This document shows positions 41,730 to 50,646 of a stretch of DNA of 64,000 nucleotides, one piece after another; the first letter of the stretch is position 1, and the number at the start of each line of letters is the position of its first letter. The notes below the pieces were generated by a model. The model had not been told where the DNA came from and did not search any database. It saw only the letters and a program-made list of their open reading frames with translations. The translations under genes and the position numbers were made by a program. The DNA is from Opitutia bacterium (GTDB taxonomy: Bacteria > Verrucomicrobiota > Verrucomicrobiia > Opitutales > Opitutaceae). The DNA lies in assembly GCA_016187945.1 (NCBI GenBank), contig JACPIT010000002.1, positions 1 through 64,000 of the forward strand, written 5' to 3'.

Positions 41730-43901
41730 ATGCCCCTCGCTCCGGAATCCTTCCAAGCGCTCGATGACTCGCTGAGTCGTTTGGCGGCCGAATCCATTCT
41801 CGCCCAAGCCGGGCGCGACGACGGTCTCATCCCGTCCTACAGTCTGCTCGGCGAAATGCGCGAGCGTTGCACCGACGAGCCGGCGCTGCGCGACGCGATC
41901 GCGGCCGTGCACGGCCTCATCGACAAGCGCCTCGACGCCGCGCAGCCCTTCGACGAGCCGACGCTGGCCGAATTGCGCCGCTTGATCGGCTGGCTGCCCG
42001 AGGCGCTCGAAGCCGCCAAGGCCGGCCGCGCGCCCGCGCCGTTTGCCGGCGAAACCGCCGCGCCCGCCGCTCCCGCCGCCGCCGCGTCCGCCGCCGAGGC
42101 GGAACACGCGCCGGCCGACGTGATGCTCGAGCTGCACTTCGCCGAAAACCAGGAACTGCTCACCGAGTTCTACGCCGAAGCGGTCGACCACCTGCAACAG
42201 ATCGAGGCGGCGCTCCTCGTCCTCGACCAGCGGCCGGACGACCCGGAGGCGCTGAACTCGATCTTCCGCTCGTTTCACACGATCAAGGGCAACGCCGGCT
42301 TCCTCGGCCTCGTGCCGATGCAGACCCTCGCCCACGAAGTCGAGTCGCTGCTCGATCTCGCGCGCAACCGCGAGCTCCGCCTCACGCCCGCGATCATCAC
42401 GGAAATCCTCCGCAGTCGCGACGCGTTGCAACAGCTCACGCAGCAGATCGCCATGGCGCTCGAAAAAGGGCATCTGCCGAGCACGATCGTCCCCGTCAGC
42501 CATCTCGTCGTCGCCGTGAAAGCGCTCGCGCGCGGCGATGCGCCCACGGCTCCGGCTGCTCCGACTCCGGTCGCTCCGAAACCCGCGCCCGCCGCCGCGC
42601 CCGTCGTTCCGATCGCGTCCGAGGCGCCGGCTGCTGCAACAGCCGCGGTTGCGCCCGCGCCGGAGACCGCGCCCGCCGCGGCCACGACTTCCGCCGCCAA
42701 CGCCATCGAGAACCAAGCTTCCGCCAAAGCCACCGCGGGCGGCCAGACCGTGCGCGTCAACACCGAGAAACTCGACTCGCTCATGGATGTCGTCGGCGAA
42801 CTCGTGATCGTGCAGAGCCAGCTCATCGAGTCCGCGCGCGGCATTTGCGACGACGGCTCGCCGATGCAACGCAACGTCGCGCAGCTTTCCCGGATCGCCA
42901 AGGAACTCCAGCACACCGCGATGTCGCTGCGGATGATTCCGATCAAGCCGACGTTCCAGAAAATGGAGCGCCTCTCGCGCGACCTCGCGCGGAATTTCGG
43001 CAAGAAGGTCCATTTCCAGGTCAGCGGCGAAGACACCGAGCTCGACCGCACCGTCGTCGAGGAAATTGCCGATCCGATGGTCCACATGGTCCGCAACGCG
43101 CTCGACCACGGCCTCGAGTTGCCGGACGTGCGCGTCGCCTCCGGCAAGTCCGAGCAGGGCACGGTGCACCTCAGCGCCTACCACCAGGGCAGCAACATCG
43201 TCATCGAGCTCAAGGACGACGGCCGCGGCATCGATCCCGACAAGATTTTCAAGAAGGCCGTCGAAAAGGGCATCCTCGCGCCGAACGCCAGCCTCACCCG
43301 CGAGGAATGCTACGCGCTGATCTTCGCGCCGGGTTTCTCCACCGCCGAAAAAGTCACCGCCGTCTCCGGCCGTGGCGTCGGCATGGATGTCGTGAAACGC
43401 AACATCGAGAAGCTGCGCGGCAAGATCGAGATCACCTCCGAGGTGGGGAAAGGCTCGACGTTCAAGATCAAGCTCCCGCTCACGATGGCGATCATCGACG
43501 GCCTCGTCGTGCGCGTCGGTGCCGACAAATTCATCCTGCCGAGCACCTCCGTGCAGATGGCGATGCGCCCGACGAAGGACTCGATCACCACCGTGCACGG
43601 CACCGGCGAAGTGCTCGAACTGCGCGGCAAAATTCTCCCGTTGCACCGCCTGCACCGCCGTTTCGGCATCCCGGCCGACGCCACGCAACCGTGGGACGGC
43701 ATCGTCGTCATCGTCGAGCACTCGGGCCGCGTTTCGGCGCTCCTCGTCGACGAGATGGTGAGCAAGCAGGAGGTCGTGATCAAGAATCTCGGCGCGTTCA
43801 TGCAAGGCCTCCCCGGTGTGGCCGGTGGCGCCATCCTCGGCGACGGCAACATCGCCCTCATCCTCGACCCGGCGTCGCTGCTTCAGGCTGCCGCCGCCTA
43901 A
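41730..43901 (+). CDS. cheA: Chemotaxis histidine kinase CheA
   Basis: The 723-residue protein starts at ATG 41730, just behind the promoter. An unfamiliar helical domain (1-125) comes first. The HPt domain follows (about 130-235) with phospho-His183 in FRSFHTIKGNAGFLG. A Pro/Ala/Thr linker (270-335) replaces a clear P2 domain. Then come the dimerisation helices (VRVNTEKLDSLMDVVGELVI), the HATPase (HMVRNALDHGLE, DDGRGID, GRGVGMDVVKRNIE, GSTFKIKLP) and a CheW-like regulatory domain (580-720). It phosphorylates receiver proteins in response to receptors. The extra N-terminal domain, pushing the HPt histidine from ~48 to 183, is unusual. The HDOD gene follows after 35 bases. Confidence 0.95.
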   Translation: MPLAPESFQALDDSLSRLAAESILAQAGRDDGLIPSYSLLGEMRERCTDEPALRDAIAAVHGLIDKRLDAAQPFDEPTLAELRRLIGWLPEALEAAKAGRAPAPFAGETAAPAAPAAAASAAEAEHAPADVMLELHFAENQELLTEFYAEAVDHLQQIEAALLVLDQRPDDPEALNSIFRSFHTIKGNAGFLGLVPMQTLAHEVESLLDLARNRELRLTPAIITEILRSRDALQQLTQQIAMALEKGHLPSTIVPVSHLVVAVKALARGDAPTAPAAPTPVAPKPAPAAAPVVPIASEAPAAATAAVAPAPETAPAAATTSAANAIENQASAKATAGGQTVRVNTEKLDSLMDVVGELVIVQSQLIESARGICDDGSPMQRNVAQLSRIAKELQHTAMSLRMIPIKPTFQKMERLSRDLARNFGKKVHFQVSGEDTELDRTVVEEIADPMVHMVRNALDHGLELPDVRVASGKSEQGTVHLSAYHQGSNIVIELKDDGRGIDPDKIFKKAVEKGILAPNASLTREECYALIFAPGFSTAEKVTAVSGRGVGMDVVKRNIEKLRGKIEITSEVGKGSTFKIKLPLTMAIIDGLVVRVGADKFILPSTSVQMAMRPTKDSITTVHGTGEVLELRGKILPLHRLHRRFGIPADATQPWDGIVVIVEHSGRVSALLVDEMVSKQEVVIKNLGAFMQGLPGVAGGAILGDGNIALILDPASLLQAAAA

Positions 43902-43936
43902 CGCAAGCTCCGTATTACGGAGTTTCCCTCTGAAAA

Positions 43937-44815
43937 ATGTCTTCGACCACACCGCCTCCGACCCTCGAGCAAGTCTGCGAAAAAGCGCTGCGCCTCCCGT
44001 GTTCTCCGTCATTGCTGCCCCGCCTCGCCATCGCGCTCCAGGCCGATGACAGCTCGGCCGCGGAGATCGAGCGGCTCATCTCGCTCGACGCGTCGCTCGC
44101 GGCGGCGACGCTGCGCCTCGCCAACTCGGCGATGTTCGCGCGCGGCACGGTCGAGACGGTCGAAGCCGCGGTGTTCCGTCTCGGTGCCAAGGAAATCTAC
44201 CGCCTCGCCGCGCTCGTGCTCGTGAGCCGCTGGGAGGGCGGCCAGCAAGGCCTGCGTTGGGAACCGGGCGATTTTTCGCGCCACGCGCTCATTACCGCCA
44301 TCGCGGGCGAAGTGCTCGCGTCGACCACCGAGCGCATCGATCCGCAGCTCGCCTACACCGCGGGCCTCGTGTGCGATCTCGGCAAACTGGCGCTCGCGCA
44401 CTCGTGCAACGAATTCTATCCGGCCGTGCGCGCCTTCCGCGAGCGCATGCAATGCACCTGGGATCAAGCCGAGCGCGCCGTGCTGGGATACCACCACGCC
44501 GACGCGACGAAGAAGCTGCTCGAAGCCTGGCATTTTCCGAAGGTGTTTCAGCTCACCGCCGAATTTCTCACGCGCCCGACCGAGGCGCCAGCGGAAGCGC
44601 TGCCGCTGCTCGCGCATTTGCACGCCGCGAAATACCTCGCGACCTCGCTCGGGCCCGGCGTCACCGAGGAGGGCTTCCTCACGACGGTGCACGGCAGTTT
44701 CCTGCGCGAGTGGGGCTTCACGCCCGAGCTGCTCGAGGCGGCGATGCCCGTCGTGCACGACCGCGCGCTCCAGCGCCTCGGCGACAAGCTGACGGTCGGC
44801 GCGGTGGCGATGTGA
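43937..44815 (+). CDS. HDOD-domain protein in the cheA operon (third of three)
   Basis: The 292-residue protein has an HDOD domain over about 10-215: LPCSPSLLPRLAIALQADDS, LDASLAAATLRLANSAMFAR, a degenerate HD segment AYTAGLVCDLGKLALAH, and the helix WDQAERAVLGYHHADATKKL. It directly follows cheA (35 bases; a small CTCCGTA/TACGGAG hairpin lies in the gap) and is presumably co-transcribed. It is more divergent from the other two HDOD proteins than they are from each other. A role in coupling chemotaxis to another signalling pathway is inferred from position only. Confidence 0.85.
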   Translation: MSSTTPPPTLEQVCEKALRLPCSPSLLPRLAIALQADDSSAAEIERLISLDASLAAATLRLANSAMFARGTVETVEAAVFRLGAKEIYRLAALVLVSRWEGGQQGLRWEPGDFSRHALITAIAGEVLASTTERIDPQLAYTAGLVCDLGKLALAHSCNEFYPAVRAFRERMQCTWDQAERAVLGYHHADATKKLLEAWHFPKVFQLTAEFLTRPTEAPAEALPLLAHLHAAKYLATSLGPGVTEEGFLTTVHGSFLREWGFTPELLEAAMPVVHDRALQRLGDKLTVGAVAM

Positions 44816-44819
44816 AGCA

Positions 44820-44989
44820 GGGCCGGTTTTCAACCGGCCCAAGGACGCCCGCGAATCACGCGGATCCCGTGGCGGCGGTCTATGACCGCCGGGATCGTGC
44901 GCGGACGTTCGCTCGCGGTCGCTCGTGCCAGACTTCGCCGATGGCGACCGCGGCGGAAGCGTTTTGGGCCGGTTGGAAACCGGCCCTAC
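44820..44989. repeat. Three hairpins of the GTAG/CTAC family between convergent genes
   Basis: GGGCCGGTT/AACCGGCCC (44820-44840), GGCGGTC/GACCGCC (44874-44890) and GGGCCGGTT/AACCGGCCC followed by CTAC (44966-44989). The last is repeated identically at 50525-50548. They may serve as a bidirectional terminator for the HDOD and propeller genes. Confidence 0.65.
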
Positions 44990-46491
44990 TTGGCCGGCAG
45001 TGCGATGAGGTTTCCGTCGAAGCCGGCGGCGATGATCTTGTCGCCGGCGAGCGCGAGCGTGCCGGCGTAGCCGGTGAACGATCCTTCCACGCCTTCGGGC
45101 GCGACGAGCCGCCACTTGAACGCGCCAGTGCGCCGGTCGAGCGCCGCGATGCTGCCGCGATGCGCGATCACCGTGCCCGCCATGTGTTGCGCGACCGTGC
45201 CGGTGAACACCGCATCGTCCGTCACGAGCGGCGAACCCCAGTTCATACCGTGGACTTTCGTGGACCATTTTTCTTTGCCGCTGGCCGGATCGAGAGTGGT
45301 GACGCGCGAGTAATCCGACGCGCCGACGTAGAGCACGCCGTCGCGGAGCACGGGCGTGGATTCGATCCACGAGAACCAATACGAGTAGCGCCACGCGACG
45401 GAACCATCGGCGAGATTGAAGCCGTAAAGCATGTAGTCGCGGCTGCCGGCGATGACCTTGTCACCGACGACGAGCGGCACCGTCACCACGCCGCCGCCGG
45501 TTTGCGCGCGAAAGGTTTCCTTCTGTGTGCGGCGGTCGAGGATGACGACGGAGCCGTCCATCGTGCCGAACGTGAGCAGGTCGGCGCCATGCCGGCCGAT
45601 GCCGGAGAAGATCGCGGCGCGCGCGTCGTGGCGCCACAGTTTTTTGCCCGTCGTTGCGTCGACAGCGTAGAGACCGCCGTCGCTCGAGCCGCAGTAAAGC
45701 ACGCCATCGAGCCACAGCGGAAACGCCGCGCGGCGGTTGAACGTCGGATTATCGGGCGCGGGTTTGCCGGCGAGCTGTTCGTCGTGCAGCGGTGTCGACC
45801 AGCGCAGAGTGCCGTCGGCGCGAGCGAGCGCGACGAGATTGATTTTTCCGTCGATAAAATAGATCGATTCGTCCGTCACCACCGCGCGGCCATCGATGCG
45901 AGCCGTGCCGGCGTAAGTCCAGAGCGCCGCGCCGTCGCTCGCGCGCACGGCATGAAATTTGCCGTCGCTCGCGCCGATATAAATCGCGTCGCCGTGCACG
46001 ACCGGCGGCGCCCAGGTCGGCGCGCCGAGCGGGTGCGTCCAGAGCGGCGCGGGGGCGGGCGGGTGGTGAGGCGCCGGCGGTTTCGTCGACCACTCGCCAC
46101 CGCGATGGAGCGCGAGCGGCAGCTTGCCGGCGCCGAAGGTGCCGGTGAGTTCGTCGCCGGCGCGGGTGAGATCGATCGCGAAGTTCGGTTCGATGCGGTA
46201 ACGCCCGGCGCCATCGGCCTCGACCGGAATGCCGAACGGGTGTGCGTAGGTGAACATCGCCGGGGAATTCAGGCGAAAGATCAGCGTGCCCTTTTTGCTG
46301 CGGAAAAATTCAAGGCCGAACTCCTCGACGGTGCCTTGCGGCGCGGTGATCGTGCCGGTCCAGCGGCCTTCGATCGGATCGGGCGTCGCCGGCGCGGGGT
46401 GCGGCACGGCTGAGGAGGTCGGCTGAGAGTCGGCCGCGCTCGCCGCCGCGACGGCGAGCGCGAGGAGCGCGGGGAGGGGCGGAAAGCGCAT
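44986..46491 (-). CDS. Secreted PQQ-type beta-propeller protein
   Basis: The 501-residue protein has an N-terminal signal peptide (FPPLPALLALAVAAASAADS). From about residue 140 it carries repeated PQQ-propeller blades: APPVVHGDAIYIGASDGKFH, GVLYCGSSDGGLYAVDATTG, VPLVVGDKVIAGSRDYMLYG, GVLYVGASDYSRVTTLDPAS. The N-terminal 40-130 segment (EGRWTGTITAPQGTVEEFGL) is a separate beta domain. Ligand and role are unknown; blades of this type bind proteins or PQQ. Its 3' end reaches into a GGGCCGG hairpin. It appears to be a single-gene unit. Confidence 0.85.
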   Translation of the reverse strand: MRFPPLPALLALAVAAASAADSQPTSSAVPHPAPATPDPIEGRWTGTITAPQGTVEEFGLEFFRSKKGTLIFRLNSPAMFTYAHPFGIPVEADGAGRYRIEPNFAIDLTRAGDELTGTFGAGKLPLALHRGGEWSTKPPAPHHPPAPAPLWTHPLGAPTWAPPVVHGDAIYIGASDGKFHAVRASDGAALWTYAGTARIDGRAVVTDESIYFIDGKINLVALARADGTLRWSTPLHDEQLAGKPAPDNPTFNRRAAFPLWLDGVLYCGSSDGGLYAVDATTGKKLWRHDARAAIFSGIGRHGADLLTFGTMDGSVVILDRRTQKETFRAQTGGGVVTVPLVVGDKVIAGSRDYMLYGFNLADGSVAWRYSYWFSWIESTPVLRDGVLYVGASDYSRVTTLDPASGKEKWSTKVHGMNWGSPLVTDDAVFTGTVAQHMAGTVIAHRGSIAALDRRTGAFKWRLVAPEGVEGSFTGYAGTLALAGDKIIAAGFDGNLIALPAK

Positions 46492-46909
46492 GGCGGGCAG
46501 GAGAGGCGATCGCGGCTCAGGAGGCGACGCGATTGCGACGCTCGGTCGGGCACGGTCGATGAAGCGTCGATCGACGACGGTGACTTTGCGACGAGCGACA
46601 GCGCTCGGGCTGTGCCTGAATACCTCCCGTGCTGCCTCGCAGCCCTTTGGCCTAGGTCCGGTCTTTGACCGAACGGCAGAGGCGGCGCAGGCCAGTCAGA
46701 GACTGGCCCTACTTGTTTGCCGGCTGCCCGCGGTCGCGCGCTCCGCGCCCTACTAAGCCTCGCGTATCAGACTGACAGGTAAGGCGCACCGCCGAGGCAT
46801 CGCACTCGTCGCCGGCCCGGTGCGCCGGGAACGTGATATCACTCTCGCGGCGGAGCGGGCCGCTCCGCCCTACCTTCCGCTTCGTGAGCGTCAGTCTATC
46901 GCGCGAGGC
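46492..46909. other. Intergenic region with hairpins and element copy B
   Basis: No gene is supported. It contains a CGGTC-TTT-GACCG hairpin near 46658, GGCCAGTC/GACTGGCC followed by CTAC (46690-46711), and palindromic element copy B (46758-46908). 46500-46640 shows no recognisable feature. Confidence 0.6.
46758..46908. repeat. Palindromic element copy B
   Basis: A 151-base element with imperfect terminal inverted repeats (CCTCGCGTATCAGACTGAC at the left; the right end GTCAGTCTATCGCGCGAGG matches its complement at 15 of 19 positions). It contains GGCGCACC/GGTGCGCC and GGCGGAGCGG/CCGCTCCGCC hairpins. It ends two bases before the pepT stop codon. Confidence 0.8.
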
Positions 46910-48151
46910 TCAATAGGCGCCGCTCGCCCAGAGTTGCGCGAGGTGCAGGAGCGTTTCGGCGGATTTCTGCATGTCCTGCAACGTCACCCACTCGCGCTGG
47001 CTGTGCACCTCGTGCATGCCGGTGAAAATGTTCGGCGTCGGCAGGCCGCGCTGCGTGAGGTTCGAGCCGTCGGTGCCGCCGCGGATCGGCTGCGCGAACG
47101 GCGTGACGCCGGCGCGGCGCGCGGCTTCCTCGGCGAGGCGGACGGGGCGCATGTCGTTTTCGAGCCAGTAGCGCATGTTGCGGTATTGCTCGGTGAACTT
47201 GATCTCGATGCGCGCCTTCGGTTCGGCGGCGCGCAGCTCGGCGGCGATTTTTTCCAGCATGGCGTGGTGTGCGGCCAGTCCGGCGAGCTCGAAATCGCGC
47301 AGGATGAAGCGCAGCACCGCGTGCTCGGCGGAGCCGCTGCAGGCGATCGGGTGGATGAAACCGTCGCGGTCGCTCGTGCGCTCGGGGGATTTTTCCATCG
47401 GCAGCGCGGCGACGAAGCGCGCGGCGAGGCGAAGCGCATTCACCATCACGTCCTTCGCCCAGCCGGGATGCGCGGCGACGCCAGTGATCGTCACTTCGGC
47501 GGCATCGGCGGAAAACGTCTCAAAGCAAATCTCGCCGCGCTCGGCGCCGTCGAGCGTGTAGGCGAATTGAGCGCCGAGTTGCGCGAGGTCGAGCTTGGTC
47601 ATGCCGCGGGCGATTTCCTCGTCGGGGTTGAAGCAGAGGCGAATTTTGCCGTGCGGAATACCGGGGTTGCGCAGCAGGTGGCGCGCAGCGCTCATCACGA
47701 CGGCGACGCCGGCCTTGTCGTCGGCGCCGAGCAGAGTCGTGCCGCTCGCGGTGATGACGTCCTGACCGATCGCGTCGCGCAGGAAGGGCGTCGTCTCGAC
47801 GGTGAGCGTTTGCGCCGGGTCGTCGGGCAACACAATCGGCCGGCCGTCGTAGGCGCGGTGCACGATGGGTTTCGCGGCGCCGGGGAGATTCGGGGCGGTG
47901 TCGACGTGCGCGCACCACGCGATGACCGGTGCGGTCGCGGGGCTCGTGGAGGGAATCGTGGCGAGCACGTAGCCGTGGTCGGTCAGCTCGACGTCGGCGG
48001 CACCGAGTTCGCGGAGCTCGCGTTCGAGGAGGCGGAGCAGGGCCCATTGCACCGGCGTGCTGGGACAATCCGACGAAGCGGGATCCGAGCGCGTGTCGAT
48101 CTGAACGTAGCGGAGAAAGCGGTCGAGCAGGTCGGCGGTGTCGAGAGACAT
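46910..48151 (-). CDS. pepT: Peptidase T (tripeptide aminopeptidase)
   Basis: The 413-residue protein matches the length of PepT. M20 landmarks are visible: LLDRFLRYVQIDTRSDPASS, WCAHVDTAP (zinc His and Asp), TLLGADDKAGVAVVMSAARH, CFNPDEEIARGMTKLDLAQL (catalytic Glu region), GRGGTDG-like IRGGTDGSNLTQRGLPTPNI, and the final FTGMHEVHSQREWV with a zinc His. It removes the N-terminal residue from tripeptides in the cytoplasm. The start at ATG 48151 fits the family. A palindromic element abuts its stop codon. Confidence 0.95.
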   Translation of the reverse strand: MSLDTADLLDRFLRYVQIDTRSDPASSDCPSTPVQWALLRLLERELRELGAADVELTDHGYVLATIPSTSPATAPVIAWCAHVDTAPNLPGAAKPIVHRAYDGRPIVLPDDPAQTLTVETTPFLRDAIGQDVITASGTTLLGADDKAGVAVVMSAARHLLRNPGIPHGKIRLCFNPDEEIARGMTKLDLAQLGAQFAYTLDGAERGEICFETFSADAAEVTITGVAAHPGWAKDVMVNALRLAARFVAALPMEKSPERTSDRDGFIHPIACSGSAEHAVLRFILRDFELAGLAAHHAMLEKIAAELRAAEPKARIEIKFTEQYRNMRYWLENDMRPVRLAEEAARRAGVTPFAQPIRGGTDGSNLTQRGLPTPNIFTGMHEVHSQREWVTLQDMQKSAETLLHLAQLWASGAY

Positions 48152-48303
48152 GCGGGCGAGTTTTGCGCAACCGACGAGTCGCGCCAATGCGGAATTACGA
48201 GTGCGCGACGCGCGGGAGCGGTGGAACGAGTGGAAGCGGCTGACGCCCCGACGCTCGGCGCGCGTTTGACGTCGGCGCGTAAAGCCCCGTCCGCCCGGAC
48301 GCG

Positions 48304-48957
48304 TCATGGCAGCGGCACGGGCGTGGCGCCGTTCGTCGAGGGATCGACGGCGCCACCGGTCACGGCGTAGCGCATGGCGTCGCCCGCGCTGAGTTTTTCC
48401 AGCGGACGGACGCGGTCGCGCGGCACGAGGTAGAGCTGGCCGGCGACGTTGTAGGCTTGCGGGACGTAGATCGCGACGAAGTCCGCTCCGAGCTCGAAGG
48501 CTGCGATGTCCTCGCCGGTCAAAAAGCCGATCGCCCAGACGTCGGTGTCGAAGAGGCGCACGAGCACGGTGCGGTTGAAGCGCCGCTCGCGGCCGACGAG
48601 GGCGTTGAGGAAATCGCGCACGGGCGCGTAGACGAGCCGCACGCCGGGCACGCGCGCGAGCCATTCGTCGAGGATGTCGATGATGCGTTCGATGACCCAG
48701 AACTCGCTCACCCAACCCACGAACAGGATCAGGAGGAAAACCGAAACGAAGCCGGCGCCGGGAATCTGGACGTAAGGCTGGAGGAGATTGTCGATCGAGC
48801 GAAACAGCCAGCCGAGCGCGGCGAGTGTGATGGCGATCGGCGCGAGCACGAGAACGCCGCGCACGACGTAGTGACCGAGTCGCCGGACGTAGAGGCGTGC
48901 GCGCCGTCTTTTCGGGATGGCGGGTTTGGAATCCGGGGTGGAGCGGGGTGTGCGCAT
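48304..48957 (-). CDS. DUF502-family integral membrane protein
   Basis: The 217-residue protein has a basic N-terminus (KRRRARLYVRR) and two membrane helices (YVVRGVLVLAPIAITLAALG, GFVSVFLLILFVGWVSEF). It then carries the DUF502 signature regions: VYAPVRDFLNALVGRERRFN, VLVRLFDTDVWAIGFLTGED, VAIYVPQAYNVAGQLYLVPR. The family is widespread but of unknown function. The start is ATG 48957; the neighbouring BON gene is divergent. Confidence 0.88.
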   Translation of the reverse strand: MRTPRSTPDSKPAIPKRRRARLYVRRLGHYVVRGVLVLAPIAITLAALGWLFRSIDNLLQPYVQIPGAGFVSVFLLILFVGWVSEFWVIERIIDILDEWLARVPGVRLVYAPVRDFLNALVGRERRFNRTVLVRLFDTDVWAIGFLTGEDIAAFELGADFVAIYVPQAYNVAGQLYLVPRDRVRPLEKLSAGDAMRYAVTGGAVDPSTNGATPVPLP

Positions 48958-49098
48958 CGGTGGCCGCCGCACGAGGCGTTCGAGTGCGCCCGCGCGTATG
49001 CGGCAAAAATGTGACCGGTGCGCCGACGGCAGGTTTTTCGGGGGAAACCCGATTCGTGCGTCGTGAACCGTGGCGGCGGCGTGTTGTCGGCAACAGGC

Positions 49099-49560
49099 AT
49101 GAGATTCCTCCTCGCATTCGTGGTCATCGGCATCCTCGTCTACCTCCTCACCGTGCGCGCGCCGTCGCCGATGGCGCGGAGTTCCGGCGAACGCGATACG
49201 AGTGCGGCGACGCCGCCACGCGAAAACCGCTCCGACGCGAGGGCCGGCGCGCGCGACACCGTGCACGACGTGCGCGACAACGTCGCCCGCGCGGGCGACA
49301 CTTTGCAGGAGAAGGCGCGAGTCGCCGGCGATCGGATCGACGACGCGCGGGTCATCACGGTCATCAAGAGCAAGTTTGCGCTCGATAGAGAGCTCGCGGC
49401 GGGCGCGATCAGCGTCAGTTGCCAGGACGGTCGGGTGGTGCTCGACGGGACCGTGCTGAGTCAGGAGTTGGCCGACCGTGCGCTGCAACAGGCGCAATCG
49501 ACGGAAGGCGTGCTGACGGTGACGTCGCACCTGACGATCGGCGCCGCGCCGGAACGGTGA
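49099..49560 (+). CDS. BON-domain protein with N-terminal membrane anchor
   Basis: The 153-residue protein has an N-terminal hydrophobic segment (MRFLLAFVVIGILVYLLTVR), a charged helical linker (30-80) and one BON domain (about 84-150: ARVITVIKSKFALDRELAAG, VVLDGTVLSQELADRALQQA, GVLTVTSHLTI). BON domains are thought to bind phospholipid or other envelope surfaces. The anchor places it facing the periplasm. Alone in its transcription unit, divergent from DUF502. Confidence 0.85.
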   Translation: MRFLLAFVVIGILVYLLTVRAPSPMARSSGERDTSAATPPRENRSDARAGARDTVHDVRDNVARAGDTLQEKARVAGDRIDDARVITVIKSKFALDRELAAGAISVSCQDGRVVLDGTVLSQELADRALQQAQSTEGVLTVTSHLTIGAAPER

Positions 49561-49670
49561 GCGGGCGGTCTTGCGCTTCGCGCGCGGGTTCACGCGCTCG
49601 GAGTCGCGGGCTTCGGCTGTTTTGTCGTGGCGGCCTGTGACCGCGGGAGAATGTGATGCGGTGCCCTTTT

Positions 49671-49693
49671 CGGCGGTCATAGACCGCCGCTAC
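49671..49693. repeat. CTAC-tagged hairpin
   Basis: CGGCGGTC, ATA loop, GACCGCCG followed by CTAC (49690-49693). It lies between convergent genes and belongs to the family seen at 44820-44989 and elsewhere. Confidence 0.55.
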
Positions 49694-49697
49694 AGTT

Positions 49698-50372
49698 TCA
49701 GTGACGACGGCAGCCGCCGGCTCCGCCGGGACCGAAACCGCCGCCGATGCGTCCCACGCTCATGTATCGCGTCGGCATGTAGTCGTCGTCGTAGGCGTAA
49801 GGATCGCCGTAGCCCCACCAGCCGTCGCCGGAGAATTGGCTGTAACCGAGGCCGAGTGTGAGGCCGGTTTCCTTGTCGTAGATTTCGGTGTAGAGCGAGC
49901 CCGCGCGCATGTCGCGGCCGCCGCGGCCCCAGCCGTAGGCGAGAGTGACTTCGCCGTGGATTTCGAGGCGGTCGTTGCGCGCGACGTCGCTCGGCTTGAT
50001 GCGGCGGGGGAGCGTCGCTTGCGCGGGGCCGGCAGCGATGGCGTTGGCGACGAGGAGATCGAGTTGCTCGAGTTCGGCGGGCGAGAGGCGATCGAGGCCG
50101 GCGGCGGCGCGCTCGGCGGGCTTGCGACGTGAGCTGAATGTGCCGGCAAAGGCCTTCACGTTGCCTTGGCGGGCGAGAGCGACTTCGCGGGCGACGAGGG
50201 TGTTGATCATCGTCTGCTCGTCGGCGGAGAGATGCGTGAGGCCGGCGGTAGATTGCTGCTCGGAGCTGAGCGTGACAATGAAACCACCGGTGCCGTCCGC
50301 GGCGAAGGCGGCGGTGGCGAACGCGAGGACCGCGGCGAGAAAGAGACCGAGATGCGAGGGGCGCATGGGCAT
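49698..50372 (-). CDS. Exported protein of unknown function
   Basis: The 224-residue protein starts at ATG 50372 (a second ATG two codons in is equally possible). It has a signal peptide (HLGLFLAAVLAFATAAFAAD), a helical middle with SADEQTMINTLVAREVALAR, then a beta-rich part (LEIHGEVTLAYGWGRGGRDM, SLYTEIYDKETGLTLGLGYS), and a Gly/Tyr-rich C-terminus. The last part resembles a short outer-membrane or surface segment. No family recognised. Confidence 0.6.
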   Translation of the reverse strand: MPMRPSHLGLFLAAVLAFATAAFAADGTGGFIVTLSSEQQSTAGLTHLSADEQTMINTLVAREVALARQGNVKAFAGTFSSRRKPAERAAAGLDRLSPAELEQLDLLVANAIAAGPAQATLPRRIKPSDVARNDRLEIHGEVTLAYGWGRGGRDMRAGSLYTEIYDKETGLTLGLGYSQFSGDGWWGYGDPYAYDDDYMPTRYMSVGRIGGGFGPGGAGGCRRH

Positions 50373-50479
50373 TGAGACGCGTGCGGACGCAAAATGTTTC
50401 CGCCCGGGTGCGAGAGCGAGAGTCTTGTCGCGGCGGGGCCGGAAGGGTGACGGAGCGGGAGTGGAGCGACGAGGCGTGA

Positions 50480-50548
50480 GTAGGGCCAGTCTCCGACTGG
50501 CCTGCGCGGATGGGCGAGTCCTTTGGGCCGGTTGGAAACCGGCCCTAC
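50480..50548. repeat. GTAG...CTAC paired hairpin element
   Basis: GTAG (50480-50483) then GGCCAGTC/GACTGGCC (50484-50502), a 22-base spacer, then GGGCCGGTT/AACCGGCCC ending in CTAC (50525-50548). The two hairpins face each other as in REP-derived BIMEs. The second hairpin is identical to that at 44966-44989 and the first matches that at 46690-46708. Confidence 0.7.
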
Positions 50549-50646
50549 GCCGAAGGGCTGCGCTGATCTGTTGAGGAAAACAAAAGCCGCCGGCGTTTCT
50601 TGCCGGCGGCTCGAGAGGCAATGCGGTGCGCGCGTGCGGCGTTCGC

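Noticed and set aside
43911-43926. CTCCGTA/TACGGAG hairpin between cheA and the HDOD gene as a terminator
   Set aside because: The stem is short, the following tract is TTTCCC, and the gap is only 35 bases; read-through is more likely.
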